A stretch of DNA of 64,000 nucleotides from Spongiimicrobium salis. GTDB taxonomy: Bacteria > Bacteroidota > Bacteroidia > Flavobacteriales > Flavobacteriaceae. The notes below the pieces were generated by a model, which ran no database searches, was not told the origin of the DNA, and saw only the letters and a list, made by a program, of their open reading frames with translations. Made by a program: the position numbers and the translations under genes. Within the stretch, counting starts at the first letter, position 1, and every line of letters begins with the position of its first letter. Where the stretch lies: the NCBI RefSeq assembly GCF_043678055.1, contig NZ_JBHEQA010000002.1, positions 186,001 through 250,000 of the forward strand, written 5' to 3'. Below, piece by piece: positions 42,535-52,922 of the stretch.

Positions 42535-45378
42535 CTAGTCTTTTAAGACCTGATTGTCCTTATTCAGTAAAATAGGATCACCTAGCCCTAGTTTTCTCAA
42601 CTTGTCCATCTGTGTTTTGGCATCACCAACAACAAGATAATACATCTTGTAAGGATCTAAATACTCTGTGGCCAATTCCTTTATTTCTTCAACGGTCATG
42701 TTGTTTACAATAGTTTCACGTTGTTTGGTATAGTCTTCGGAATAGCCCAAGGTGCTGATATTGCCCAACATATTTAATTTGGCGCCTAGGGTTTCAAAGG
42801 AGCGAGCACCACTTTTAATCAGGAAACTCTTGGTAACATCCAAATCTTCCTCATTGAAGTTCTTTCCATAATTTTCCACAATATTTTTGACAAGATCAGT
42901 GGCTTCATAGGTAATATTGGTACGGACACCACTGGAAATGGTGAACGGGCCAGGAATTTCACTTCCTGAGAATTGAGAGAAGATCCCATAGGTATATCCT
43001 TTTCCTTCACGCAATTGTTGGGTCAATTGGGAGGCAAAACCACCTCCGCCCAAGCGGTAATTCATGACCTGCAACGGATAGTAATCGGGATCTGTTGCCG
43101 CCAAGGCAGGGTATCCAAAACGAATGACCGACTGCTTAGCCCCCGGGATATCATAAAAATAAACATGGGCACGTGTAGGTCTGTTGATTTCGGGCAATAC
43201 AGGGAACACTACTTCTTTAGCTTCCCATTTGTCATTGAGTCCGGCCAGGGATTTGGCAACAGCTTCATTGGAAATATCACCTACAATTTGCAAACTTGCA
43301 ACAGAAGGAGAGATATACTTATGGTAATATTGTTTTAAATCTTCAATGGTTATCGCATTTACAGAGGTTTCTGTACCTAAATTATTTTTGGAAAGAATAT
43401 GGTTTTTGCTATACACCAATTTGGCATACTCATTGGCCGCGATCCTATTGGGACTTGCCTTGGCCTGTTGGATTTGGCTAATAACACTTTGTTTGATCAA
43501 TTCAAACTCTTTGTTGTCCCAACGGGGCTCTAGAAGCATTTCTTCCACGAGAGCCATTGTTTTTTCATAATTTCGGGCTAGGGTATTCCCGCCAATGGTC
43601 ACGGCCTGATCTCCGGCAAAGACAAAAATATTGGCACCTAAGCTTTCAATGGCATTTTCCAATTCCGCAGGCGTTTTGGATTTGGTGCCTTTGGAAAGCA
43701 ATTCTGCCATAATATTGGATACCCCAACCTTATCCAATTGTTCCAATAAAAGCCCTCCTTTGATATTTAATCGGAATTGAACCAATGGGACTTCACTATT
43801 TTGAATTCCGAAAACCCGTAAACCAGAAGATAAGGAGTCTCTCCAAACTTTAGGAACGCTTACTTCGGGACTAGGGCCATAAGGAGGTTCGGAACGATCA
43901 ATGGCAGAAGGCGTTTTGGTATAGGTGGAGGCAATGCTAGCATCAAAACTTTCTTCGGCGCCCTCCACGATTTTTTCCTCGACAACTTGGGCAATGGCTG
44001 AACCTTCCAAAGCCAGTTCGCTTTGTCCTATGGGAACAAAACTAGTGGCAATGTAAGGCTTCCCTTTGATATACTGATCGTAAACCCGTTGAACATCTTC
44101 AATAGTTACCGCTAGAATGTTCTTGCCATCCTGATTGATAAACCCTGGATCTCCGGCAAAAATTTCATATTGTGCCAATTGAAATCCTTTTCCCAGAACG
44201 CTGGACAGGCTGTTGTAAAAATCCGTTTCTTGTCCCGCTTTGATCCGTTCTAAGTCCTGCTGTTGGATTCCTTCTGTTTCAAATTTGGCAAAAGCCTCTT
44301 GAATAGCGACATCCACATCGTCCAAATCTATTTTATTGAACCCGCGGACAACCAAGCGATATTGCCCGGCCAATTCTTGTCCAAAATTGAACATGGTGAC
44401 ATTATCGGTCAGTTGTTTGTCTTCGACCAAAACCGTATTAAAAGGCGCCTTTTTCCCTTCAGAAAGGTAGGTGGCCAATACATCCAAGGCATAGGAATCT
44501 TTATGATATACGGGAACGGTTGGCCATGCCAACGTCAATTGGGGTAATTTTGCAAAATTATCCTCATGGTATAGCTTTTTTGTGCTTTCCAAGGTAATAG
44601 GACGCTTTTCCATTTTGGGAATGTCCTCTCCACGCTTGATCTCATCAAAATATTGGTGCACCCATTCTTTTGCCTGAACGGTATCAAAATCACCTGTGAT
44701 GGTCAAGGTAGTATTATTAGGGGTGTACCAGCGGTTATAAAAATCTTTTACATCTTGTAAGGTTGCATTCTGAAGATCTTCCAAAGACCCGATCACCTGC
44801 CAATTGTAGGGGTGGTCTTCGGGATACATATTTTTGTCGATCACATAAGAATTATGGCCATAAGGTTGGTTGTCTATACTCTGTCTTTTTTCGTTTTTTA
44901 CCACCTGCTTCTCTTTGGCCAAAACTTGTTCCGTAACCGTATTGATGAAGAAACCTAATTTATCGGCCTCTGCCCAAATCATCTTTTCCAATGCGTTATT
45001 GGGAACAGTCTGGAAATAATTGGTACGATCCCTACTGGTAGAACCATTGGCTCCAGAGCCTCCTATACGAGCGCTCATTTCGTCCAATCCTCCTTTGCCC
45101 AAGTTTTCGGATTCAAGAAACAATAAGTGTTCAAATAAGTGTGCAAAACCTGTACGGCCCTCTATTTCCCTGGCCGAACCAACATGTGTGGTCAAAGCTA
45201 CAGCGGTCACTGGGTCTGATCGGTCAATGTGGAAAACCACTTGAAGCCCATTTTCCAAAGTGAATTTTTCAAAATCTACTTTGAAATCCTGAGCACTTTC
45301 GGTGTTGGCGTTCTGGTCGGGAGAGCAGGCAAAAAAGATGCCTAAAAATAGGAGGGTAGCAATTTTAATTCTTTTCAT
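42535..45378 (-). CDS. M16-family zinc peptidase lipoprotein, two M16 halves
   Basis: A 947-residue lipoprotein (signal ending FFACS). The N-terminal half has the inverted zinc motif HLFEHLLF with the downstream Glu expected about 75 residues later, so it is active. The C-terminal half (from about residue 510) repeats the M16 fold (LPEINRPTRAHVYFYDIPGAKQ, PLQVMNYRLGGGGF) without HxxEH, as in fused pitrilysin-type enzymes. It would degrade peptides in the periplasm. It is alone on its transcript, divergent from parE. Confidence 0.9.
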   Translation of the reverse strand: MKRIKIATLLFLGIFFACSPDQNANTESAQDFKVDFEKFTLENGLQVVFHIDRSDPVTAVALTTHVGSAREIEGRTGFAHLFEHLLFLESENLGKGGLDEMSARIGGSGANGSTSRDRTNYFQTVPNNALEKMIWAEADKLGFFINTVTEQVLAKEKQVVKNEKRQSIDNQPYGHNSYVIDKNMYPEDHPYNWQVIGSLEDLQNATLQDVKDFYNRWYTPNNTTLTITGDFDTVQAKEWVHQYFDEIKRGEDIPKMEKRPITLESTKKLYHEDNFAKLPQLTLAWPTVPVYHKDSYALDVLATYLSEGKKAPFNTVLVEDKQLTDNVTMFNFGQELAGQYRLVVRGFNKIDLDDVDVAIQEAFAKFETEGIQQQDLERIKAGQETDFYNSLSSVLGKGFQLAQYEIFAGDPGFINQDGKNILAVTIEDVQRVYDQYIKGKPYIATSFVPIGQSELALEGSAIAQVVEEKIVEGAEESFDASIASTYTKTPSAIDRSEPPYGPSPEVSVPKVWRDSLSSGLRVFGIQNSEVPLVQFRLNIKGGLLLEQLDKVGVSNIMAELLSKGTKSKTPAELENAIESLGANIFVFAGDQAVTIGGNTLARNYEKTMALVEEMLLEPRWDNKEFELIKQSVISQIQQAKASPNRIAANEYAKLVYSKNHILSKNNLGTETSVNAITIEDLKQYYHKYISPSVASLQIVGDISNEAVAKSLAGLNDKWEAKEVVFPVLPEINRPTRAHVYFYDIPGAKQSVIRFGYPALAATDPDYYPLQVMNYRLGGGGFASQLTQQLREGKGYTYGIFSQFSGSEIPGPFTISSGVRTNITYEATDLVKNIVENYGKNFNEEDLDVTKSFLIKSGARSFETLGAKLNMLGNISTLGYSEDYTKQRETIVNNMTVEEIKELATEYLDPYKMYYLVVGDAKTQMDKLRKLGLGDPILLNKDNQVLKD

Positions 45379-45623
45379 GGTCTACTAAATATGACTTCGT
45401 ATTTTATTTTCGGGGCGTAATATAAGGCATTACAAACTATATTTAAGCCTATTTGTATGCTGTTAACATTTAAGGAGTTGTCGGAAAAGTCTTAAAAAAA
45501 TAGAATTTGGCATTATATCAACAAATAGGGAGTACTTTTTGTTAATTACTTTAACATCTAGAGGTTTTATGTTCGTAGAACACTTGTTATATTAGCATCC
45601 GACTAGTATCAAAACCCCCTTTT

Positions 45624-47486
45624 ATGGCAGAAAAAAACCAATATACCGAAGATAATATCCGATCATTGGATTGGAAGGAACATATCCGGATGCGTCCTGG
45701 AATGTATATCGGTAAATTGGGAGATGGTTCTTCTGCGGACGACGGTATCTACATCCTTTTAAAAGAAGTAATCGACAATTGTATCGATGAATTTGTGATG
45801 GGAGCAGGAAAGACGATCGAAATCAGCATAAAAGAAAATTTGGTGAGTGTGCGGGACTATGGACGCGGAATTCCTTTAGGGAAAGTTGTGGATGTGGTCT
45901 CCAAAATGAATACAGGGGGGAAATACGATTCCAGAGCGTTTAAAAAATCGGTAGGATTGAACGGAGTGGGTACTAAAGCCGTAAATGCCCTCTCCAATTT
46001 CTTCAAAGTAGAATCGTCAAGGGAAAGTCAATTAAAAACCGCTGAGTTCCATCAAGGGAACCTTGTAGAGGAAGTAGGGCCGGATGATACTTCAAGGCGT
46101 AAAGGAACCAAGGTCTCCTTTATTCCCGATGAAACTATTTTCAAAAATTATAAGTACCGCGCGGAATATGTGGCGCGTATGCTTAAAAATTACGTGTACC
46201 TTAATCCCGGGCTGACCATTGTATTCAACGGGGAAAAGTTTTTTTCCAATAATGGATTGAAAGATCTTTTGGAAGACAATAATAGTAAGGAGGACATGCT
46301 GTATCCTATTATCCATTTGAAAGGAGATGATATAGAAGTGGCCATCACCCATAGTAAGACCCAGTACAGTGAGGAATACCACTCCTTTGTGAACGGACAA
46401 CATACGACGCAGGGAGGGACGCACCAATCTGCCTTTCGTGAAGCGCTTGTAAGGACCATTCGCGATTTTTTTGGCAAGAACTATGAAGCCTCGGATATTC
46501 GTAAATCCATCATTTCAGCGATTTCCATTAAGGTAATGGAACCCGTATTTGAAAGTCAGACCAAAACAAAGCTGGGTTCTACGGACATGGGTGGGGATCT
46601 ACCCACGGTGCGTACCTATATTAATGATTTTGTAGGGAAGTATCTCAACAACTACTTACATAAGAATAAAGAAACTGCCGATCAGTTGCAAAAAAAGATT
46701 GTACAGGCAGAGCGGGAACGGAAAGAATTGTCCGGAATCCGAAAACTGGCGAGAGATCGAGCGAAAAAAGCCAGTTTGCACAATAAAAAGTTACGGGATT
46801 GTCGTGTGCACCTCCCCGATATGAAAAAGGACAATCGTTTGGATAGTACCTTGTTCATTACCGAGGGAGACTCTGCTTCCGGTTCCATCACTAAATCCAG
46901 GAATGTAAATACGCAAGCGGTATTCAGTTTAAGAGGGAAACCCTTGAATTCTTATGGGATGTCTAAAAAGATAGTCTATGAGAACGAAGAATTCAACCTT
47001 CTACAAGCAGCATTGAATATTGAGGAATCCATGGAAGATCTGCGATACAACAATATTGTAATTGCTACGGATGCCGATGTTGACGGAATGCATATTCGTC
47101 TTCTGTTGATTACCTTCTTTTTACAGTTTTTCCCCGAATTGATCAAAGAAAACCATCTGTACATATTGCAAACGCCTTTGTTTCGGGTTCGAAACAAAAA
47201 GGAAACCATATATTGCTACAGCGAGGAAGAACGTCGCAATGCCATAGAGAAGCTATCGGGCAAGCCAGAAATTACAAGATTTAAGGGGTTGGGGGAAATC
47301 TCTCCGGATGAATTTAAACACTTTATAGGAGACGATATACGTTTGGAGCCTGTAATGCTGGACAAGGCAATGTCCATAGAACAATTGTTGCAGTTTTATA
47401 TGGGCAAGAATACCCCAGATCGACAAAAATTCATCATTGAAAACCTTAAAGTAGAAATTGACTTAGTAGAAGAAAACCAATTATAA
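45624..47486 (+). CDS. parE: DNA topoisomerase IV subunit B
   Basis: A 620-residue type IIA topoisomerase B subunit. The ATP site is seen in KEVIDNCIDEFVMG and GLNGVGTKAVNALS; the TOPRIM domain has EGDSASGSITK and the DADVDGMHIR magnesium motif. Its short length and the adjacent parC-type gene support topoisomerase IV rather than gyrase. It acts on decatenation of daughter chromosomes. It is 25 bp from parC in an operon. Confidence 0.92.
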   Translation: MAEKNQYTEDNIRSLDWKEHIRMRPGMYIGKLGDGSSADDGIYILLKEVIDNCIDEFVMGAGKTIEISIKENLVSVRDYGRGIPLGKVVDVVSKMNTGGKYDSRAFKKSVGLNGVGTKAVNALSNFFKVESSRESQLKTAEFHQGNLVEEVGPDDTSRRKGTKVSFIPDETIFKNYKYRAEYVARMLKNYVYLNPGLTIVFNGEKFFSNNGLKDLLEDNNSKEDMLYPIIHLKGDDIEVAITHSKTQYSEEYHSFVNGQHTTQGGTHQSAFREALVRTIRDFFGKNYEASDIRKSIISAISIKVMEPVFESQTKTKLGSTDMGGDLPTVRTYINDFVGKYLNNYLHKNKETADQLQKKIVQAERERKELSGIRKLARDRAKKASLHNKKLRDCRVHLPDMKKDNRLDSTLFITEGDSASGSITKSRNVNTQAVFSLRGKPLNSYGMSKKIVYENEEFNLLQAALNIEESMEDLRYNNIVIATDADVDGMHIRLLLITFFLQFFPELIKENHLYILQTPLFRVRNKKETIYCYSEEERRNAIEKLSGKPEITRFKGLGEISPDEFKHFIGDDIRLEPVMLDKAMSIEQLLQFYMGKNTPDRQKFIIENLKVEIDLVEENQL

Positions 47487-47511
47487 ATCAAAACAATAGG
47501 AAAATTCCTTT

Positions 47512-50118
47512 ATGGAAGAGAATGAAGAATTGAACGAAGCCTACAACGAATCCTCTGAAGATGCACAAGATACCTTGACCAAGGTAACGGGTATGTACAA
47601 GGATTGGTTTTTGGATTATGCTTCCTATGTAATTTTAGAGCGGGCCGTACCCGCCATTGAAGACGGATTTAAGCCCGTGCAACGCAGAATCATGCATGCA
47701 TTGAAGGAGTTGGATGATGGGCGTTATAACAAAGTGGCAAATGTAGTGGGGCATACCATGCAGTATCATCCCCATGGAGATGCGAGTATTGCCGATGCCA
47801 TGGTGCAGATCGGGCAAAAGGATTTACTCATAGATACACAGGGAAACTGGGGGAATATCCTTACGGGCGATAGGGCTGCAGCTTCTAGATATATTGAAGC
47901 CAGGCTATCAAAGTTTGCTTTGGAAGTGATCTTTAGCCCAAAAATTACGGAATGGCAACTGTCTTATGATGGCCGTAAAAAGGAACCCGTAAACCTGCCG
48001 GTAAAATTTCCTTTGTTATTGGCTCAAGGCGCAGAAGGGATAGCCGTGGGACTTTCCACCAAAGTGCTTCCGCATAACTTTAATGAGCTTATCGATGCTT
48101 CCATAAAACATCTCAAGGGGCAGCGTTTTACCCTATATCCAGACTTCCCCACTTCAGGAATAATAGATGTCACCAATTATAACGAAGGTCTACGTGGAGG
48201 AAAGATACGAGTTAGGGCTAAGATAGCGCAGTTCGATAAGAATACTTTGGTTATTAGCGAGATACCCTATGGTACCAATACCTCTTCTTTAATAGATTCT
48301 ATCCTTAAGGCGAATGATAAAGGAAAGATCAAAATCAAGAAAATTGAAGATAATACCGCGGCAGAAGTAGAGATTTTGGTGCATCTGCCCAATGGAATAT
48401 CTCCCGATAAGACCATTGATGCCCTGTATGCATTTACGTCCTGTGAATCTTCTATTTCTCCTTTGGGGTGTATCATTGAGGATAATAAGCCGCTGTTTAT
48501 TGGTGTGGTCGACATGCTGAAGCGTTCTACAGAATATACAGTGGAGCTGCTGAAGGCAGAATTGGAGATTCAGTTATCGGAGTTGGAAGAACAATGGCAC
48601 TTCTCTTCTTTGGAGCGTATTTTTATTGAAAATAGGATTTACCGCGATATTGAAGAAGAAGAAACCTGGGAAGGTGTTATAGGTGCTATCGATAAAGGAC
48701 TGAAGCCTTTTGTGAAACATTTAAAGCGCGCCGTCACTGAAGAAGATATCACAAGATTGACCGAAATACGCATCAAACGTATTTCTAAATTCGATTTGGA
48801 TAAAGCACAGCAATATCTTGATAGTCTGGAGGAAAGAATAGCTGAGGTAAAGTATCACTTAGAGCATTTGGTCGACTTTGCAATTTCGTATTTCAAGAAT
48901 TTAAAGTCGAAATACGGAAAGGAAAGAGGGCGAAAATCCGAGATACGGACCTTTGATGATATCGAGGCGACCAAAGTGGTGATCAGAAATACAAAGCTCT
49001 ACGTGAATCGCGAAGAAGGTTTTGTGGGGACTTCATTGAAGAGGGATGAATATGTCACGGATTGTAGTGATATCGATGATGTCATCGTAATGACGGCAGA
49101 TGGAAAAATGATGGTGTCCAAAGTAGATTCCAAAACATTTATTGGTAAGAATATCATTCATGTCGGGGTGTTCAAGAAAAAGGATAAGAGAACGACCTTT
49201 AATATGATCTATAAAGATGGAAAGAATGGTCCTTGTTATATTAAGCGTTTCAATGTAACCAGTATTACCAGGGATAAGTTGTACGACCTAACTACGGGCA
49301 AACCAGGTTCTAGGGTACTGTACTTTTCGGCCAATCCAAATGGGGAAGCTGAGGTCGTGACCGTACACCTTCGGCATTCCGGTAGCATAAAGAAGTTGAA
49401 ATGGGATATTGATTTTGCGGACATGTTGATCAAAGGGCGTAGTTCCAAAGGGAATATCGTTACTAAATATAATGTGAAACGCATTGAATTTAAGGAGAAA
49501 GGGGTTTCTACCTTAAAGCCAAGAAAGATATGGTTTGATGATGTAGTGCGTAGATTGAATGTTGATGGTAGAGGAGAACCCTTGGGGGATTTTAGGGGAG
49601 ATGACCTTTTATTGGTGGTGACACAAAAAGGGGTGGCAAAGACCTTAACACCGGATTTATCCACGCATTTTGATGACGACATGATCGTATTGGAAAAATG
49701 GAACCCTAAAAAACCGCTGTCTGCCATTTATTATGAAGGGGAGAAAGAGCGGTATTATGTGAAACGGTTCGTGATAGAGGTTGGGGGTAAAGAAGAATCT
49801 TTCATTTCGGAACATCCAAAATCTTATTTGGAGCTAATTTCTACAGATTGGAGGCCCGTTGCCGAAATTGTATTTTCCAAAGTAAGGGGAAAAGATCAAA
49901 AACCTAATCAAAATGTTGATATAGAAGAATTTATATCAATTAAAGGAATAAAAGCTTTAGGAAATCAATTGACTTCGGAAAAGATTAAAAATGTCAATGC
50001 TTTGGAGCCGCTGCCCTACGAGGAGCCAGAGGAACAAAATGCAAATGACATGGAAGTGATCGATGAAGAAAATATTGAGCAACCCAAAGACGATTCCGAT
50101 CAACCCACACTTTTTTAG
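47512..50118 (+). CDS. parC: DNA topoisomerase IV subunit A
   Basis: An 868-residue type IIA topoisomerase A subunit. Catalytic Tyr127 lies in DRAAASRYIEARLSK, after the winged-helix DNA-binding block FKPVQRRIMHAL and YHPHGDASIADAM. The C-terminal part (residues about 500-820) contains degenerate beta-pinwheel blades without a clear GyrA box, and the end is acidic (EEPEEQNANDMEVIDEENIE), consistent with ParC. It pairs with the adjacent parE. Confidence 0.92.
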   Translation: MEENEELNEAYNESSEDAQDTLTKVTGMYKDWFLDYASYVILERAVPAIEDGFKPVQRRIMHALKELDDGRYNKVANVVGHTMQYHPHGDASIADAMVQIGQKDLLIDTQGNWGNILTGDRAAASRYIEARLSKFALEVIFSPKITEWQLSYDGRKKEPVNLPVKFPLLLAQGAEGIAVGLSTKVLPHNFNELIDASIKHLKGQRFTLYPDFPTSGIIDVTNYNEGLRGGKIRVRAKIAQFDKNTLVISEIPYGTNTSSLIDSILKANDKGKIKIKKIEDNTAAEVEILVHLPNGISPDKTIDALYAFTSCESSISPLGCIIEDNKPLFIGVVDMLKRSTEYTVELLKAELEIQLSELEEQWHFSSLERIFIENRIYRDIEEEETWEGVIGAIDKGLKPFVKHLKRAVTEEDITRLTEIRIKRISKFDLDKAQQYLDSLEERIAEVKYHLEHLVDFAISYFKNLKSKYGKERGRKSEIRTFDDIEATKVVIRNTKLYVNREEGFVGTSLKRDEYVTDCSDIDDVIVMTADGKMMVSKVDSKTFIGKNIIHVGVFKKKDKRTTFNMIYKDGKNGPCYIKRFNVTSITRDKLYDLTTGKPGSRVLYFSANPNGEAEVVTVHLRHSGSIKKLKWDIDFADMLIKGRSSKGNIVTKYNVKRIEFKEKGVSTLKPRKIWFDDVVRRLNVDGRGEPLGDFRGDDLLLVVTQKGVAKTLTPDLSTHFDDDMIVLEKWNPKKPLSAIYYEGEKERYYVKRFVIEVGGKEESFISEHPKSYLELISTDWRPVAEIVFSKVRGKDQKPNQNVDIEEFISIKGIKALGNQLTSEKIKNVNALEPLPYEEPEEQNANDMEVIDEENIEQPKDDSDQPTLF

Positions 50119-50201
50119 AAAGCCAATGGCTTTGTAACCTCACTTTGTTTAACGAATAGAGGGATATTATAGAGATATAGTTACAAAGCATGAACAGCTT
50201 G

Positions 50202-50231
50202 TTGTTTTATTAACCTTTAATAGTATATTTA
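50202..50231 (+). promoter_or_regulatory. Candidate promoter of 50250 gene
   Basis: TTG at 50202-50204, a 19-bp spacer, and TATATTTA at 50224-50231 fit the Bacteroidota promoter with one mismatch in the -7 element. The ATG follows 18 bp later, so the leader would be very short. Confidence 0.4.
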
Positions 50232-50249
50232 GCCAAAATTGCACATTTT

Positions 50250-51215
50250 ATGGATTTTACAAACCCTCTGGTTTACGGCGCTCCTGCCTTTATTGCATTT
50301 ATTTTAGTGGAACTTACGTATAGCAAAACACATGGTCGTGAAGATTTGTACGACTGGAAAGATTTTGCAGCGAGCAGTGCAATGGGGATTGGCTCCGCCA
50401 TCATTGGGCCTTTGTTGAAGGTTGTGCTACTGGTAGTACTTTTTGAATATGCTTATGAGCTCTTTAATCCCATGGTGGATGGAGTGCGCACCAATATTAT
50501 GGGTTATGAGTCCTTTGGTTATGCCTGGTATGTATGGCTATTGTGTCAATTAGCGGATGATTTCACTTATTATTGGTTCCATAGGGCCAATCATGAAATT
50601 AGAATCTTATGGGCAGCTCATATTGTGCATCATTCTTCAGACAACTTTAATTTGGGTACGGCCATAAGGAACGGATGGTTTACACTGCTGTACAAGCCAT
50701 TTTTCTACGTATGGATGCCCATTGTTGGTTTTCCGGTGGAAATGGTAGTTGTGTGTCTGGCCATAGAGTCTTTTTGGCAGTTTCAATTGCATTCTCAGTA
50801 TGTGCCTAAAATGGGATGGGTGGAAAAGATTTTTAATACCCATACCATGCATCAGGTGCACCATGCTCAAAATGTAGAGTACTTGGACAAGAATCACGGG
50901 GGTTTCCTGAATATCTTTGATAAAATGTTTGGGACTTGGAAAGAGCTGGATGATGATATCGATGTGAAGTTCGGGGTAATTCATGCTCCGGATTCCCATA
51001 ACCCACTGGTGATACTTACCCATGAATATAAAGATATTATCAACGACGTCAAAAGGTCTAAGAAGCTCTCTCATGCTTTCATGTATATTTTTGGACCTCC
51101 GGGTTGGAGTCCGGACGGAAGCACGCTTACGGTAAAGCAGCAGCAGCGTCAGTTTAGGGAGTTTAAGAAGAAGCAGGCGGAGAACCCGGATATGGTGTTC
51201 AGCAGGCCCAATTAA
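50250..51215 (+). CDS. Sterol desaturase/fatty acid hydroxylase superfamily protein
   Basis: A 321-residue membrane protein with four to five helices. Histidine clusters of the di-iron hydroxylase group are HRANHE, AAHIVHHSSD and a late HTMHQVHHAQN. Members oxidise lipids such as carotenoids, sterols or fatty acids. It differs from the other family member at 28828 in having a long C-terminal extension rich in Lys and Gln (KQQQRQFREFKKKQ). It is a single gene, ending at a strong bidirectional terminator. Confidence 0.85.
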   Translation: MDFTNPLVYGAPAFIAFILVELTYSKTHGREDLYDWKDFAASSAMGIGSAIIGPLLKVVLLVVLFEYAYELFNPMVDGVRTNIMGYESFGYAWYVWLLCQLADDFTYYWFHRANHEIRILWAAHIVHHSSDNFNLGTAIRNGWFTLLYKPFFYVWMPIVGFPVEMVVVCLAIESFWQFQLHSQYVPKMGWVEKIFNTHTMHQVHHAQNVEYLDKNHGGFLNIFDKMFGTWKELDDDIDVKFGVIHAPDSHNPLVILTHEYKDIINDVKRSKKLSHAFMYIFGPPGWSPDGSTLTVKQQQRQFREFKKKQAENPDMVFSRPN

Positions 51216-51231
51216 TAGAATGGATAAAAAG

Positions 51232-51266
51232 AAAAAAGGCGTCTTACTTAGTAAGACGCCTTTTTT
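51232..51266. terminator. Perfect 16-bp bidirectional terminator
   Basis: The arms 51232-51247 and 51251-51266 pair without mismatch around a TTA loop, with A-runs on one side and T-runs on the other, so it works in both directions. It separates the convergent 50250 and TerC genes. Confidence 0.9.
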
Positions 51267-51291
51267 ATACCTATTGGTTTTTAAAGTTGTT

Positions 51292-52092
51292 TTATTTGGA
51301 AACTGCTTTCTTATTTCGCTTCATGCGCATGTCAAAAAACTCCACCATAAGTGAAAAAGCAATGGTGAAGTAGAGATAGCCTTTAGGAATGCTTCCCACT
51401 TCATTGTCAAAAACAATGAGATGTGAAAGGTGGGCCGCTTCGGCAATAAGCATAAAGCCAATGAGAATCAAGAAAGAAAGTCCTAATATCTGAATGGATG
51501 GATTTCTATTGACAAATTCTCCAACCGGATTGGCAAATAACATCATAATGATTACCGAAATAACCACGGCAACGACCATGATGACCAGGGCATCCGTTGG
51601 ATTTGGGGAAATGCCATTGGTCATTCCTATGGCGGTCAATATGGAGTCAAAAGAGAAAACAATGTTAATAATGGTAATCTGAACAATGGCATTGCTAAGC
51701 GATGTGGAGCGGTGATTGCGCACCTCTCGCTCATCATGTCCCTTATCTTCAATTTTTTCACGGATCTCTTTGGTGCTTTTGTATAAAAGGAACAACCCTC
51801 CTCCAAATAGAATAAGGGCCTGTCCGCCAATACCTCCTGTAATCCAGGGTTCATCAAAGATCCAAAACGGTTTTTTGAGCGAGGTTAAAAGGGAAATTCC
51901 AAAAAGTAAAAGAATTCTCATGACCATGGCTAGGACCAAACCAATATTGGTAGCGCTCCTTCGTTGTTTCTTTTCGAGTTTGCCTGCAGCGATAGAAATA
52001 AAGATAATGTTGTCTATCCCGAGTACAATTTCCAAAAATGTAAGGGTGAGCAATGCTATCCATGCATCTGGATTGCTGAATATTTCTAACAT
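51292..52092 (-). CDS. TerC-family membrane protein
   Basis: A 266-residue inner-membrane protein with about seven helices. The TerC signature LTFLEIVLGIDNIIFISI opens the protein, and the mirrored motif INIVFSFDSILTAIGM occurs in the second half; the acidic residues of both (E, D) are kept. TerC/Alx proteins handle manganese or other metals and help membrane-protein metallation. It is followed in the coding direction by the esterase-free convergent hydroxylase gene and preceded by a small lipoprotein gene 2 bp away. Confidence 0.9.
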   Translation of the reverse strand: MLEIFSNPDAWIALLTLTFLEIVLGIDNIIFISIAAGKLEKKQRRSATNIGLVLAMVMRILLLFGISLLTSLKKPFWIFDEPWITGGIGGQALILFGGGLFLLYKSTKEIREKIEDKGHDEREVRNHRSTSLSNAIVQITIINIVFSFDSILTAIGMTNGISPNPTDALVIMVVAVVISVIIMMLFANPVGEFVNRNPSIQILGLSFLILIGFMLIAEAAHLSHLIVFDNEVGSIPKGYLYFTIAFSLMVEFFDMRMKRNKKAVSK

Positions 52093-52094
52093 AT

Positions 52095-52472
52095 TTAGTT
52101 GGTTTTAATAGCGGTTCCTCTGGATTTTTTGGATTCTCCCACAATACTGTATTCAAAGGTGTATGAATTGGCAGTGGTGCTCAAAATTTTAATATGTATG
52201 GGTTGTTCTTCTGCGCTGTTTTTTGGGTGTAGGTTCTTTACGATATACTCACAATCATTGATCCAGCGAATGGAAGAAGTGTCTCTTTGTTGCTCAAAGA
52301 TTTCTATTTGTGTGTTTTCTGTACGCGTAAAAGTGGTTGTTTTCTCTTCTCCATTAAGGGTTGTGGTGAAGGAGAAAGCCCCTGTTTTAAAGTCGGTACA
52401 ATTGCGTTCGGGTTGAAAGCAGGAGCTAAGTAAACAGGCAAGGAGGCTGCTGAAAAGTACTTTTTTGATCAT
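52095..52472 (-). CDS. Small lipoprotein of unknown function
   Basis: A 125-residue lipoprotein (signal ending LLSSC). The mature part has the phrases DFKTGAFSFTTTLNGEEKTTTF and SSIRWINDCEYIVKNLHPKN with one further Cys that could pair with the Cys near the N-terminus. It is a conserved Flavobacteriaceae protein of unknown role. Homologues are sometimes labelled DNA topoisomerase IV, an error with no support in the sequence. It is 2 bp from the terC start. Confidence 0.75.
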   Translation of the reverse strand: MIKKVLFSSLLACLLSSCFQPERNCTDFKTGAFSFTTTLNGEEKTTTFTRTENTQIEIFEQQRDTSSIRWINDCEYIVKNLHPKNSAEEQPIHIKILSTTANSYTFEYSIVGESKKSRGTAIKTN

Positions 52473-52544
52473 AATGCAAAATAAAGCAATTCACGGAAAT
52501 GCACCATGCTAAATGTTATAATCTTCGCTTTGAAAATTGTGGGA

Positions 52545-52922
52545 TTAGAGGTTTTCTTCATAGGCTTCAAAGCTGCCATCTGTATAAAAAATAACAATTT
52601 TTTTTATGGCCTTGTCTGTGTCTGTTTTGACTTTTGGTAATGTTGGTGTGGGGGAAAGGGTGTCTTTTTGGGTAGTGGGTACTGTGGTGGATTCTGGGGA
52701 GGGGAAAGATCCTTTGCCATTCAAAAGCCAATAGAGATTCACCTCGGGAAAGTTGGTGACCACTTTTAGGACAAACTCTAAACTAGGCTTGTTCCTGCCG
52801 GAAAGTAGATGGGAAATACTGGAACGCTGTACGCTGATTTTATCTGCAAAAGTAGCAGCGGAAAAACCGTAATAGCGCAAGATTTCTTCCAATCTTTTTA
52901 TAAAATCTTCCTTGTTTACCAT
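52545..52922 (-). CDS. XRE-family DNA-binding regulator
   Basis: A 125-residue protein with an N-terminal helix-turn-helix (residues about 8-65: FSAATFADKISVQRSSISHLLSGRNKPS) of the XRE type. A Ser/Thr/Pro-rich linker follows and a short C-terminal strand region (KKIVIFYTDGSFEAYEENL) could be a ligand or dimer part. It is divergent from the M14 peptidase gene across a 295-bp AT-rich region; a 10-bp sequence overlaps its own start codon and recurs before the peptidase gene, so autoregulation is possible. Confidence 0.85.
   Translation of the reverse strand: MVNKEDFIKRLEEILRYYGFSAATFADKISVQRSSISHLLSGRNKPSLEFVLKVVTNFPEVNLYWLLNGKGSFPSPESTTVPTTQKDTLSPTPTLPKVKTDTDKAIKKIVIFYTDGSFEAYEENL

Noticed and set aside
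50119..50140. Short hairpin after parC as a terminator
   Set aside because: The stem is only 6 bp and no T-run follows.
52095..52472. Small lipoprotein labelled as DNA topoisomerase IV
   Set aside because: It has a lipobox and no topoisomerase motifs; the label probably spread from the nearby parC.
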